Source: Terriglobales bacterium
Lineage (GTDB): Bacteria > Acidobacteriota > Terriglobia > Terriglobales > Acidobacteriaceae
DNA: 64,000 nt
Direction of reading: 5' to 3'
Assembly: GCA_035487355.1 (NCBI GenBank)
Contig: DATHMF010000006.1
Location: 62,001 to 126,000, forward strand
Shown here piece after piece: positions 9,701 through 17,164 of the stretch. The notes under the pieces were generated by a model. The model saw only the letters and a list, made by a program, of their open reading frames with translations. It was not told the DNA's origin and did not search any database. Position numbers and translations under genes: made by a program. How positions within the stretch are numbered: position 1 is the first letter of the stretch; each line of letters starts with the position of its first letter.

Positions 9701-10157
9701 GAGGCGCATTACCGATTTCCTGCTCTAACACTGTCGAACCCATGGTGGGCGTGATGGTCTCTACCGTTGATGCAGCACCTTCGATCGTCACCGTCTGCGT
9801 TTCGCTGCCGACTTGCATGTTGACGTCAATTTTGGCGGACTGGTTGATCTCAAGCTTGATCGGATTCGTGGTGACGGGACTAAAGCCCTTATGATCGACA
9901 GCAATTCTGTAGCTCCCAATGGGGAGCGCTGCGATCTGATATGCGCCGCCGCTATCTGAGGTAACAGCACGGGAAATGTGTGTCGCCGTATTCGTAGCTA
10001 CAACATGCGCCCCGGACAATACTGCGCCTGTCTGGTCGTAGATCGTACCGATGATGCGACCGGTTGCCTCCTGCGCTGAGAGCGCGGTCGAAAACACTAC
10101 CAGCAACAGAAACCTAAAAAAAATCTTAAGCAAACTACGTTCAAGTCTCGTACCCAT
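6774..10157 (-). CDS. Oar-like TonB-dependent outer-membrane receptor (1)
   Basis: 1127 residues from the ATG at 10157, chosen because GGAGGGG lies just upstream; the frame is open 22 codons further. A signal peptide (FLLLVVFSTALSAQ) is followed by a carboxypeptidase-regulatory beta-sandwich (about residues 25-115: ATGRIIGTIYDQTGAVLSGA, AYQIAALPIGSYRI). A plug domain follows (about 120-230: LNGRNALDLVLLQPGV, FLLDGGINND, TAEYGRSSGGIVTVVTKSGT), then a long beta-barrel ending HTEFSRVGTNAAAQ ... LGAHINF with a C-terminal aromatic residue. This is the classic acidobacterial Oar/OmpA-related receptor type. Uptake of large polymer fragments or adhesion is the usual inference; the ligand is unknown. 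It is monocistronic, with its own terminator at 6726-6752. Confidence 0.93.
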   Translation of the reverse strand: MGTRLERSLLKIFFRFLLLVVFSTALSAQEATGRIIGTIYDQTGAVLSGAHVVATNTATHISRAVTSDSGGAYQIAALPIGSYRIAVDHKGFSPVTTNPIKLEINQSAKIDVNMQVGSETQTVTIEGAASTVETITPTMGSTVLEQEIGNAPLNGRNALDLVLLQPGVAPADNPGNAGAASANTRFSIDGGRNDSNTFLLDGGINNDLLDNGVVYNPNPDAIEEFKVLTSNFTAEYGRSSGGIVTVVTKSGTNAFHGTAFEYNRNDAYNANRFINKALGQPRPILKRNQYGATLGGPIKKDKLFFFVAYQGQREIQITPANGSTLTPSELAGDFSASPNQASVAAFLQANPFFQPDPTKQGVNPGDPTIIDPTKFDPVAKAYIKAGLIPTSTLPLGAISFQNPVRDDRDEITGKFDFEATSKDHFTVTLGRSQNPNLGLLAGVSGSGATAQPGSPQFVSSGNAHRQFLNLAYTRILTPTMLNEFRMTAQRRDTLQAKPPKTFGTPSSFGSNITPDNPTGPSLLTFPALSVGFSPQGPSTLIDNTFSYSDTFSWTHGAHTLKFGGSFSAFQDNQVFDFFVNGNFDFVSSLDGKVPFAAGDEFANFLVGVPDSFFQAPAAPSNIRTKATYIFGQDEWHVARNLVLTLGLRYEGSTPKLDTKGRTFSIVPGLQSTVFPNAPVGVLFPGDKGAPTGANYPRKTDFAPRFGFAWQPFHNQKTSIRGGIGMFYDVLKAEDNFQFNGQFPFASTAFIGYSDPSGTAAPFGFVTDPFGSTGSTNPFPSKPVDHNVNFANTVGTFGGGGVFFVDPHLRTPYTYQYNLSIEHQLAGKLVAEAAYVGSSSHGLTGLKDINPFDPAALSRGIKIRILNETPGNVDGSLGFLPQFMNVANANYNALQVSLRQHPTSVPILGSVYYTFGYTWAHSIDDASGFRNNNSQVPFFLPHIFRGSSDYDLRHVLTFSGGWDLPFNRGPKALVKGWSLYPNITWRTGFPLTITAGLPELNGTPGPSGEGDGNLVNANLVGPVRYLDPHHGLLFFDPKSFSSAVASGYGTAARNLLRGPGRTNMDLSLTKTTPIYGDRVNLKFSVDAFNIFNHTEFSRVGTNAAAQNLGQVTDTYAPRILQLGAHINF

Positions 10158-10314
10158 CTTTGTGCCCCTCCAGGGATTTTTTACAGCAGATGTTGGGACG
10201 CAATTGTGCACGCCAGCATCCACTCTTAGAGCCAGCTAAGTTGTACAAAAACCTAGGACGAGGACATTGAGAATACTGGAAATCGTATGCATTCATTCCA
10301 AAATTGGTATTCAA

Positions 10315-11253
10315 TCAGGCGAATGTCACGATATCCACCGGATAGCGCGCGTCTACCCACGCCTGAAAGCCACCTGCCAGGGGACGCACGCGGGTAAAGC
10401 CCAGCTTCTTGAGTTGCAGCGCCACACGGGCGCTGGAGGCTTCGCCTGGTCAAGTGCAGTAGAGAATCAGATCGCGGTCTTTGGGAATTTGCGGTGAATG
10501 AGCGGCGATCTCCTCGGGCTTGATGCGGAGCGCACCCGGGAGAGTGCGCGGGTCGTGCAAAAAATCCAGAGCATGGCGCAGGTCTACAATCGCCAGCGCT
10601 TCCCCTTGCTCGAGCATCTGCTGGAGTTCGGCGGGTGAGACGCGGGCCATGCGCAGCTCATGCAGCAGGCGCTGCCGGTTTATATACTTCCAAACAATAT
10701 TGCCCACAACCGCTGCCATGCCCAGCCCCAGCAGCCAAAGCACAACCGCCTGAGCCAGTTGTGTGCCAGACATTTGCTGTGCCGGTATGTAGCCCACCAG
10801 CCCCACCGAAAGAGCCCACAAGATCGAACCCGCCACACTGAAGACGACAAAACGCCAGAGCTGCATGCGCAGGGTTCCGGCCAAAGGAGGCACGACGCGT
10901 CCTATTCCGGGAACAAATTTGCAGTAGAGCAGCGAATACTCGGCGTGCTTTTCCATAACGCGCTTTGATCCGCTTACACAGGAATCGGGCGACAGTGAGA
11001 GGCGGCAGAGCAGACGCAGTGCCTGGGTGCCGCGACGCCGTCCCAGCTCGTACCAGAGCAGGTCTCCCAGCAGAAACGCCACCACTGTGACGGTCACGGC
11101 CCAGATCAGACTCATGCGGCCGGAGCCGGCCAGAGCTCCTGCGGTAATCATGAAGGGCATCAGCAGCAGGGGGAAACCAATGCGTTCTCCCAGCGCAAAG
11201 AGAAAGATGATCATGTATCCGTGCCGCAGCAAAAGTTGGTAGGCTTCATTCAT
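10315..11253 (-). CDS. DedA/VTT membrane protein fused to rhodanese domain, with one in-frame UGA
   Basis: The first 267 codons (11253 to 10453) encode a DedA/VTT membrane protein (about residues 1-200; FALGERIGFPLLLMPFMITA, CKFVPGIGRVVPPLAG). The beginning of a rhodanese domain follows (AIVDLRHALDFLHDP, then LILYCT). A TGA at 10450-10452 interrupts the frame two codons after the catalytic-loop Cys. The same frame continues for 44 codons with the rest of a rhodanese (PGEASSARVALQLKKLGF, then VRPLAGGFQAW) to a second TGA at 10315-10317. As I recall, related DedA-rhodanese proteins have Cys-x-Cys-Pro-x-Glu here, so the UGA replaces a Cys codon. A stem-loop 14 bases downstream meets relaxed bacterial SECIS criteria. 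It is either a selenoprotein (312 residues) or a nonsense-mutated gene. The rhodanese tail is clearly related to the frame; the mechanism is unresolved. Confidence 0.8.
10417..10435 (-). other. Candidate SECIS-like stem-loop after in-frame UGA
   Basis: On the mRNA strand, CAGCGCC pairs perfectly with GGCGCTG (7 bp) around the loop CGTGT. The stem starts 14 bases and the loop 21 bases after the UGA, and the second loop base is G. This fits the published relaxed bacterial SECIS rules for stem length, loop size, an early loop G and a 16-37 base distance. GC-rich coding DNA can form such stems by chance, so this is supporting evidence only. Confidence 0.4.
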
Positions 11254-11709
11254 ATCAGCTACGCTCAGTGATTTGACAAACCATCGGGGTGTTTGGGTTC
11301 AACTTTAGTTTGGGGTTGGCTGGGCCCGGGAGACGATACCCAGACTCCATAGGCAATCGTGCGCAATATCAAGTCTACCTTCCGCATCAAGGAATTTTCC
11401 CGATGCCGCCGCCAGCGCCCCTGCATTCCAGGATTTCGTGCAACGATCGCTGCGAGCGGCACAGGACGCACTCTGGGGAGAATTCCCTGGGGCAGTATTT
11501 CTTCTGCAGGCATTTTAGGGGTGTTTCGACTGCGCGTCCATCCGTATCGAGGCTACAGATTTTCTCCAGGCGCTCCGCTCAACATGACAGTAAGGACGCT
11601 TTGGCAGGTACCTGAAAACCGTCGGGAAAAGAAAAGAATTCAGGACATGGTGAGACAGCCGGGGACGGCTGTGCCACACGAGCTTTTCTCGAGGGAATCT
11701 CTGCGTTTT
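11254..11709. other. Spacer between DedA-rhodanese and mbfA genes
   Basis: 456 bases. It holds the divergent repeat at 11522-11590. Short frames here on both strands lack ribosome binding sites and family resemblance. The promoter of the DedA-rhodanese gene should lie at about 11260-11320 but no convincing consensus is visible. Confidence 0.5.
11522..11590 (-). repeat. GTCATCCTGAGCG-type dispersed repeat, divergent copy
   Basis: Read on the minus strand it begins TGTCATGTTGAGCGGAGCG and ends GCGCAGTCGAAACACC. The ends match the better-conserved copies at 12785-12821 and 34758-34814, with a longer unrelated middle. Elements with these ends (CATCCTGAGC ... GTCGAAGGA) recur in spacers of many soil bacteria, as I recall. 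Confidence 0.55.
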
Positions 11710-12666
11710 CTACGAGCTACCGATCAGGATTCCGGTCAGGAAGACCAGCACGCCGCCCAGCACGACTTGAAATGCTGCGGAGAGAAACGGAGTATCCATG
11801 TAGCGGTGACGGATGTAGCTGATCGCTGCCAATTCAACGGCGACTACAATGACAGCGCAGGTCATGGCGACACGGAAGTCGTGTATGAGGAACGGAAGGG
11901 TGTGACCGATGCCTCCGGCTGCGGTCATCAGTCCGGTTACGGAGCCGCGCAGCATGGGCCGGCCGCGGCCGGTGAGCGAGCCGTCATCGGAGAGTGCCTC
12001 GGCGAACGCCATGGAAATGCCCGCCCCCACCGAAGCTGCCAGCCCTACAAGAAAAGCGGTCCAACTGCTCTTGGTGGCGAACGCTGCGGCAAAGACCGGG
12101 GCCAGGGTCGAGACCGAACCATCCATCAAACCCGCGAGGCCCGGTTGTACGATCTGGAGAACGAACAGACGGCGTTGAGCATCTTCTTCTTTCTTGTGCA
12201 CTTGAGGTGTGATCGCTGCCTGCAGAGTGCCCGCCGTCGCGTAATGTTTGCGCTCGACCTCAGCCAGGTCGCCTAACAGCTTGCGAATGCCGGCATCGGT
12301 TACCTGCCGCATAGCCTTTTCGTAAAAACGCCGGGTCTCAAGCTCCATGAGCTCAACCTGTTTTCGGACCTCGTTGATGGACAAGGGACGCGAGAGCCAG
12401 ACGGGGCGCCGCTGCACGAGCCCCTTGACGTCTTCCCGCCGAATCAGAGGGATATGCTCGCCGAAGCGGGCGCGATAGGTCTCAATCAGGCTGGCGCGGT
12501 GCTGCGATTCCTCTTCGCGCATTTCATCGAACAGCTTGCCGGTGTCAGGATAGGTTTCGCGCAGACCGTCAGCGAAATCGGCGTAGATGCGACTATCCTC
12601 CTCTTCCAGGAAAATAGCCAGGGCCAGAATTTCACGCTCAGAAAGTTCGCGGAATTTTTTTGCCAT
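11710..12666 (-). CDS. mbfA: Membrane-bound ferritin MbfA (erythrin-VIT1 iron exporter family)
   Basis: 318 residues. The N-terminal half (about 1-150) is a ferritin-like/erythrin four-helix domain with diiron-type acidic and His residues: LEEEDSRIYADFA, MREEESQHRASL, ELETRRFYEKAM and EVERKHYA. The C-terminal half (about 170-318) is a VIT1/CCC1-like membrane domain, starting with QPGLAGLMDGSVSTLAPVFA and containing GISMAFAEALSDDG, then several membrane segments. This architecture is that of MbfA, which exports iron and protects against peroxide stress in alphaproteobacteria. The ATG at 12666 is taken as start; a clear ribosome binding site is not visible. The gene stands alone. Iron-dependent regulation is plausible but no operator could be recognised. 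Confidence 0.92.
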   Translation of the reverse strand: MAKKFRELSEREILALAIFLEEEDSRIYADFADGLRETYPDTGKLFDEMREEESQHRASLIETYRARFGEHIPLIRREDVKGLVQRRPVWLSRPLSINEVRKQVELMELETRRFYEKAMRQVTDAGIRKLLGDLAEVERKHYATAGTLQAAITPQVHKKEEDAQRRLFVLQIVQPGLAGLMDGSVSTLAPVFAAAFATKSSWTAFLVGLAASVGAGISMAFAEALSDDGSLTGRGRPMLRGSVTGLMTAAGGIGHTLPFLIHDFRVAMTCAVIVVAVELAAISYIRHRYMDTPFLSAAFQVVLGGVLVFLTGILIGSS

Positions 12667-12784
12667 CCGTTTTTCCCCTGGCTTTTACCTTACTGGAATT
12701 TCAGCTTGCTTGCCAGCCAGATGCTAGACCTATTTAGTTTTTCTGTACGTAAAGAACAGCATCGCCCATACAAGAAAAACGCAA

Positions 12785-12821
12785 GATCCTTCGCGCCAAA
12801 AAACGGCGCTCAGGATGACAA
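12785..12821 (-). repeat. GTCATCCTGAGCG-type dispersed repeat, short copy
   Basis: On the minus strand it begins TGTCATCCTGAGCGCCG and ends GCGCGAAGGATC. The inner CGCCGTTTTTTGGCG can form a small stem. It lies in the 214-base spacer upstream of mbfA. Confidence 0.6.
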
Positions 12822-12880
12822 GATGCAAACGGAATGGCGAAATAGGACGAACAGTAATAGTTAAAACGGCATAATTGTCG

Positions 12881-13723
12881 TTATGTCTTGAAAATGGCGC
12901 TTATCTCCTTCGGGCTTGCGGCTTCAGATGCGAAGGTAAAGGTGCCGTGCTCTTGCATCTCGCGTGCGGCGCGAAGAAAAGCGCCAAGCGCGGTGCGGCA
13001 GAGCGCGCTGCCCACGCTGACGCGCTTGACACCAATTGCCGCGAGGTCAGCCAGACTCAGTTGAACGCCTTGCAGCCCCATTAGCACATTCACCGGGCGG
13101 TCCAAGGAGCTGACGACTGCGGCGATGTCGTCCCTGGTGGCCAACCCCGGCGCATACAGGACGTCGGCGCCCGCTTCCTGATAGGCCTGCAGCCGCTTGA
13201 TCGTGTCTTTGAGATCTGGCCGACCGTGCAGGTAGTTTTCCGCACGTGCGGTCAAGGTGAAAGGAAAGGGGAGGGCACGCGCCGACGCTGCCGCCGCGCG
13301 AACTCGCTCAATCGCATGTTCCACTTCATAGATCGGATGGTCGGGGCGCCCGGTTGCATCTTCGACTGAGCCCCCGACAACTCCCGCGGCCGCCGCAAGT
13401 TTGATGGTCTCGGCAACGATTTCAGGCGCGTCTCCAAAGCCGTTCTCAAGATCTGCGCTGACAGGCAGGGGAGTGGCTGACGCGATCGCCGACGCATTCG
13501 CCAGCGTCTCCTCACGGTCAAGCGTGTTATCCCGCCGCCCGAGAGAGAAGGCGTAACCCATGCTGGTCGTGGCCAACGCCTCGAAGCCCAGGTGTGCCAG
13601 CAGACGTGCAGTGCCCACGTCCCACGGATTGGGGATGATGAATGCGCGGTCACGCTCATGAAGGGCGCGAAAAGCCCGTCCCTTTTCAGCTTGAGTTGCC
13701 ATTGCGGCGCTGGTTGTTGTCAT
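12881..13723 (-). CDS. Isocitrate lyase/phosphoenolpyruvate mutase family protein
   Basis: 280 residues, typical for the family. The ATG at 13723 has an excellent ribosome binding site (AAGGAGGATACA). Family motifs are PNPWDVGTARLLAHLGFEA near the N-terminus, TTSMGYAFSLGRRD, SADLENGFGD (the metal-binding acidic strand), GGSVEDATG, LTARAENYLHGR and GADVLYAPGL, in the order expected for a TIM barrel of the ICL/PEPM superfamily. The KKCGH motif of true isocitrate lyases is absent, so a lyase or carboxyvinyl-phosphonate-type activity on a small 2-oxo or dicarboxylic acid is likely; the substrate is undetermined. Many genomes annotate this group as 2-methylisocitrate-lyase-like. No operon partner is visible. 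Confidence 0.88.
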   Translation of the reverse strand: MTTTSAAMATQAEKGRAFRALHERDRAFIIPNPWDVGTARLLAHLGFEALATTSMGYAFSLGRRDNTLDREETLANASAIASATPLPVSADLENGFGDAPEIVAETIKLAAAAGVVGGSVEDATGRPDHPIYEVEHAIERVRAAAASARALPFPFTLTARAENYLHGRPDLKDTIKRLQAYQEAGADVLYAPGLATRDDIAAVVSSLDRPVNVLMGLQGVQLSLADLAAIGVKRVSVGSALCRTALGAFLRAAREMQEHGTFTFASEAASPKEISAIFKT

Positions 13724-13943
13724 TGTATCCTCCTTGTTTTAGCTTAGCTTCAAAATGGACAATTAGGAAAGGCGTTGCGGCTTATGGTTCGGCAGCCACA
13801 TCAAGTCACCGTTGTTTTGGGCAGTTGTACAGTTTGAGATATCCACTCACGAAATGTGCGAGCAATATGCCCACACGACAGCCGGCGGGCAGCCGGCGCT
13901 ACTTCACCGCTGTTTTTGGCGTCCAACGATTACACTATTTATC

Positions 13944-16076
13944 ATGACTACTCTGATTATTTCTGCTGCCGTCGTCATTGGCTTAACCGTTTCTTCTGCG
14001 CCGGCATCCGGTGTGGAGTTCGGCCCGTACAATCCTTTCTTTGCGCCCAGTTCCCTGCCGTTTCAGGCGCCAGCGTTCGACAAGATCAAAGACGAGGATT
14101 ACCAACCGGCGATTGAAGCTGGCATGGCGGAGCAACGCAAGGAAGTACAGACGATTGCGGATAATCCGGCTTCGCCGACCTTTGAGAACACCATTGTCGC
14201 GATGGAAAAAAGCGGCCAGTTGTTGACGCGGGTGCAGCGGGTTTTCTCCGCCGTCACCGGTGCGAACACCAATCCTGCACTGCAGAAGGTAAAGGCGACC
14301 GAAGCGCCGAAACTGGCGGCCCACCGGGACGCAATCTATCTTGACGCAAAACTGTTTCAGCGCGTGGCAACGATTTATAAGAAACGCAATTCGCTGAAGC
14401 TCGATCCGGAATCGTTGCGCCTAGTTGAGTTTTACTATGATGAGTTCGTCCATGCAGGGGCCAACCTCACGGAAGCCGACAAGACCGAACTGAAAAAGCT
14501 GAACGAGGAGCTGGCAACGCTTTCCAATGCCTTCAGCACGAAGCTGCTGGCGGCCACGAAAGAAGGCGCGTATGTGACCAAGGACAAAGGCGCGCTGGCG
14601 GGCCTGACCGACGCGCAAGTGAACGCTGCTGCCGAGGCGGCGAAGAATCGCAAGGTGGAAGGGTTCCTTCTTCCCTTGCAGAACACCACGCAGCAGCCTG
14701 ATCTCGTCTCACTCAGCAATCGCGCCAGCCGCCAGGCGCTCTTCGCGAACTCCTGGGAGCGCGCGGCACGCGGCGATGCGAACGACACGCGTGACACCGT
14801 CGCACGCATGGCACAACTACGCGCCCAGAAGGCCAAGCTGCTGGGGTATCCAAACTTTGCGGCATGGCAGTTGGAAGACCAGATGGCAAAGACGCCGGAA
14901 GCGGCGTTGAAGTTCATGGACGCGCTGGTTCCCGCGTCCACGGCGAAAGCGGCCGGCGAAGCACAAGACATCCAAGCCTTGATTGACGCACAAAGTGGCG
15001 GGTTCAAGCTGCAGCCGTGGGACTGGGAGTTCTACGCCGAGCAGGTCCGCAAAGCCAAATACGATCTCGACGAGGAGCAGGTCAAACCCTATTTCGAGCT
15101 GGACAACGTACTTCAGAACGGCGTTTTCTACGCGGCGAACCAGCTTTATGGACTGACATTCAAGGAACGGAAAGATCTTCCCGTGTATGCCCCTGGCGTT
15201 CGCGTGTTCGAGGTATTTGACGCCAATGGCAGCACGCTGGCGCTGTTTTACTGCGACTACTTCAAGCGTGACAACAAGCAAGGTGGCGCCTGGATGAACA
15301 GCTTTGTCGGACAGTCCAGACTGCTCGGTACGCTGCCGGTCGTCAGTAACGTTGCCAATTTTCCCGCGCCTGCTCCAGGTGAGCCAGCCCTCCTTACCCC
15401 CGATGACGTCAGGACGATGTTCCACGAATTTGGTCACGCGCTGCACGGCATGTTTGCTAATACTGAATACCCCAGTCTTTCCGGCACCTCGGTAGCGCGC
15501 GACTTTGTAGAGTTTCCTTCGCAGTTCAACGAGCATTGGGCGACTTATCCGGCGGTTTTCCAGCATTACGCCAAACATTACAAGACCGGCGCACCTATGC
15601 CGGCGGAGTTGGTCGCCAAGATAAAGAAATCCGCTACCTTCAACAAGGGCTACGAGACCACCGAGTTGCTGGCAGCGGCAGAGCTGGACATGAAGTGGCA
15701 CACCCTTCCGGCAAGCGATGCACCTCAGAATCCGGATAAGTTCGAAACCGAAGCGTTACAACAAACCCACTTGTCGCTCAGCTACACCCCGCCGCGTTAC
15801 CGTTCCAGCTACTTCAGCCACATCTGGGCCGGTGGATACGCCGCCGCTTATTACGCCTACCTGTGGACAGAGATGCTTGATGACGATGCTTTTCAATGGT
15901 TCGAGGAACACGGCGGGCTAACCCGCGCCAATGGTGACCGGTTCCGCCAAATGGTGCTATCACGCGGCAACACGGAAGACCTTGGAAAGATGTACGCGGC
16001 ATGGCGCGGAGCGCCCCCTAGCATTGAACCCATGCTGAAGTATCGTGGTCTCGAGCCGGCTAAAGCTGCCAAGTAG
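13944..16076 (+). CDS. dcp: M3 family zinc metallopeptidase (peptidyl-dipeptidase Dcp-like), exported
   Basis: 710 residues from the ATG at 13944; the frame is open 44 codons upstream but that stretch is not protein-like. Residues 1-23 form a signal peptide. The zinc site HEFGHALHG lies at about residues 494-502, followed by the family segment SGTSVARDFVEFPSQFNEHW and a C-terminal Tyr/Gly-rich region (SYFSHIWAGGYAAAYYAYLW). Length and motif order match Dcp/oligopeptidase A. The likely role is periplasmic removal of C-terminal dipeptides from peptides. No ribosome binding site precedes the ATG, while a TACACT box sits about 8-13 bases before it, so a leaderless transcript is possible. It converges with the cupin gene at 16140. 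Confidence 0.92.
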   Translation: MTTLIISAAVVIGLTVSSAPASGVEFGPYNPFFAPSSLPFQAPAFDKIKDEDYQPAIEAGMAEQRKEVQTIADNPASPTFENTIVAMEKSGQLLTRVQRVFSAVTGANTNPALQKVKATEAPKLAAHRDAIYLDAKLFQRVATIYKKRNSLKLDPESLRLVEFYYDEFVHAGANLTEADKTELKKLNEELATLSNAFSTKLLAATKEGAYVTKDKGALAGLTDAQVNAAAEAAKNRKVEGFLLPLQNTTQQPDLVSLSNRASRQALFANSWERAARGDANDTRDTVARMAQLRAQKAKLLGYPNFAAWQLEDQMAKTPEAALKFMDALVPASTAKAAGEAQDIQALIDAQSGGFKLQPWDWEFYAEQVRKAKYDLDEEQVKPYFELDNVLQNGVFYAANQLYGLTFKERKDLPVYAPGVRVFEVFDANGSTLALFYCDYFKRDNKQGGAWMNSFVGQSRLLGTLPVVSNVANFPAPAPGEPALLTPDDVRTMFHEFGHALHGMFANTEYPSLSGTSVARDFVEFPSQFNEHWATYPAVFQHYAKHYKTGAPMPAELVAKIKKSATFNKGYETTELLAAAELDMKWHTLPASDAPQNPDKFETEALQQTHLSLSYTPPRYRSSYFSHIWAGGYAAAYYAYLWTEMLDDDAFQWFEEHGGLTRANGDRFRQMVLSRGNTEDLGKMYAAWRGAPPSIEPMLKYRGLEPAKAAK

Positions 16077-16118
16077 ACGCCGAATCTGCCCCACGCCGCG
16101 GACTTCACCTCGCTGACC

Positions 16119-16141
16119 AGTCAGGTGCTTGACTCTTTTTT
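16119..16141 (+). terminator. Weak intrinsic terminator after the M3 peptidase gene
   Basis: AGTCA and TGACT form a 5-bp stem around a 6-base loop, followed by C and six T. It lies in the 63-base tail-to-tail gap. The short stem makes this tentative. Confidence 0.35.
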
Positions 16142-16724
16142 ACGGCTTCTTGTCTGCAGGAGGCTGGACTATATCCAACTCCGCATCGCCATGGTGGTAA
16201 CAGTCTTTGACGCCGTCGCGAGAGAGAAGCTCGCCCACTTGCCCTTTCGGGACTGATCCACAGCGCAGCATTTCTTCGAAGCCCGGCTCGTTCCAAATAG
16301 CGACGAGGCTGATGTTTTCCTTGCCGGTGTTTTTCAAGCTGATCCAAGTCTCGGCGGGAATGAATACCAACCCGCCCGCCTGCACGTCGTACTGTTTGTC
16401 TCCCAGCCACACGTGGGCGCTGCCTGTCTGGATCAGAAGGATCTCATCCTCCCCATGGTGTTTGTGCTTCGGGATAGCCGCACCGGGAGGGACCTCCTCG
16501 GTAAAGAGCAGTAGATGCTTCGAGCCATTGGTCTTCGGACCAATCTTTAGCAAGAAATCACTACTGGGCGAGGATACTCCCTCGCGCGGACGGCGAGTGC
16601 GAAGTTCGCCTTCGTTCTTTTGCAAAACAACAGCTTTAGCGCTCCCGTCAGGAGCGGGCGTTTGCGTGGCGACGCAGTGGGTACACAGCAGAACAGCAAC
16701 GAGCAGCTTGAGCGCATTGGACAT
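16140..16724 (-). CDS. Exported cupin-domain protein
   Basis: 194 residues from the ATG at 16724, chosen for the GGGGAGAG ribosome binding site; a longer frame to 16829 lacks one. The signal peptide is MSNALKLLVAVLLCTHCVAT. The cupin barrel is at about residues 65-160: IPKHKHHGEDEILLIQTGSA (motif 1 with the two His and the Glu), then GGLVFIPAETWISLKNTG (motif 2). This is the fold used for metal-dependent dioxygenases or sugar-binding proteins. The natural substrate is unknown, and no adjacent gene suggests one. Confidence 0.8.
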   Translation of the reverse strand: MSNALKLLVAVLLCTHCVATQTPAPDGSAKAVVLQKNEGELRTRRPREGVSSPSSDFLLKIGPKTNGSKHLLLFTEEVPPGAAIPKHKHHGEDEILLIQTGSAHVWLGDKQYDVQAGGLVFIPAETWISLKNTGKENISLVAIWNEPGFEEMLRCGSVPKGQVGELLSRDGVKDCYHHGDAELDIVQPPADKKP

Positions 16725-16849
16725 CGGTTGACTCTCCCCAAGCCGCCGATTATAACGGGAACTTTGAAGGAAGAGGTCAGAGTTGCGAAGATTTCGGGTG
16801 AGTTGTCGGCAACCCGGGAACTGGCCCACTACCCCGTACTTCCAGCGTC

Positions 16850-16879
16850 TTGACAGAGCACGAGTTTCCCAATTAAAAT
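16850..16879 (+). promoter_or_regulatory. Putative sigma-70 promoter of the methionine operon
   Basis: A perfect -35 TTGACA (16850-16855) and TAAAAT (16874-16879, five of six consensus bases) are separated by 18 bases. Transcription would start near 16886, about 18 bases before the leader-peptide ATG at 16904. Confidence 0.65.
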
Positions 16880-16903
16880 TTGATCTTTAATTTCTAAGTG
16901 CGC

Positions 16904-17044
16904 ATGACGGCAAATCAATACAGCGCGTTGAACGACCGCGGGATGGCCATGGCCATGTGGATGTCCCTTTCCATTCCTATTGGAAGGGGACGGCTTTGCG
17001 GTCTACACGCCCTGTGCATGAAAACATTACGATTGAACGCGTAA
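16904..17044 (+). CDS. Methionine-rich leader peptide of the met operon attenuator
   Basis: 46 codons from ATG 16904 to TAA 17042-17044. Residues 14-20 read MAMAMWM, i.e. four Met codons in seven positions (16943-16963), plus a rare Trp; one more Met is at position 39. The frame lies between a good promoter and an intrinsic terminator, just upstream of a methionine-synthesis operon, and the Met cluster ends exactly where hairpin 16963-16991 begins. A translated Met cluster at this place is what ribosome-mediated transcription attenuation needs. The ribosome binding site before 16904 is weak (CTAAG); translation could also begin at the internal ATG 16943. There is no reason to think the peptide itself has a function. 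Confidence 0.75.
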   Translation: MTANQYSALNDRGMAMAMWMSLSIPIGRGRLCGLHALCMKTLRLNA

Positions 17045-17074
17045 TTCGCGCATAGAGTTTCCGAAGCCGGCCCC
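16963..17074 (+). promoter_or_regulatory. Methionine attenuator: competing pre-emptor and antiterminator helices
   Basis: Helix A: GTCCCTTTCC (16963-16972) pairs with GGAAGGGGAC (16982-16991), 10 pairs including one G-U, with a 9-base loop. Helix B (antiterminator): 16986-16998 pairs with 17062-17074, 12 of 13 positions with one G-A mismatch, sequestering the 5' arm of the terminator. The 5' arm of helix A overlaps the last Met codon of the leader peptide. A ribosome stalled on the Met codons would block helix A, free 16982-16998 and favour helix B, giving read-through. With ample Met-tRNA, helix A and the terminator can both form. The geometry matches regions 1-2-3-4 of the trp attenuator. 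The pairings are visible in the sequence; the mechanism is inference. Confidence 0.75.
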
Positions 17075-17107
17075 AACCTTACAAATCCTGGGGCCGGTTT
17101 TTTATTT
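17063..17107 (+). terminator. Intrinsic attenuator-terminator before the methionine operon
   Basis: CCGGCCCCA (17067-17075) and TGGGGCCGG (17089-17097) form a perfect 9-bp stem with a 13-base loop. It can be extended by A-T and G-T pairs, and is followed by TTTTTTATTT. It lies 57 bases upstream of the first structural gene's start and so must regulate that operon rather than end an upstream gene. Confidence 0.9.
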
Positions 17108-17164
17108 GTATTCGCAGCGGCGCCAGATCGAAGGGCCTTAATTTAAATGGAGGCAAGAGTAACA

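Noticed and set aside
11359..12276. 305-residue plus-strand frame antisense to mbfA
   Set aside because: It mirrors the codon positions of the clear mbfA gene and has no family-like segments.
16880..17107. SAM or SAH riboswitch in the methionine leader
   Set aside because: No SAM-I/IV, SAM-II or SAH conserved core is visible. The Met-codon frame and competing helices explain the region better. A covariance-model search was not possible.
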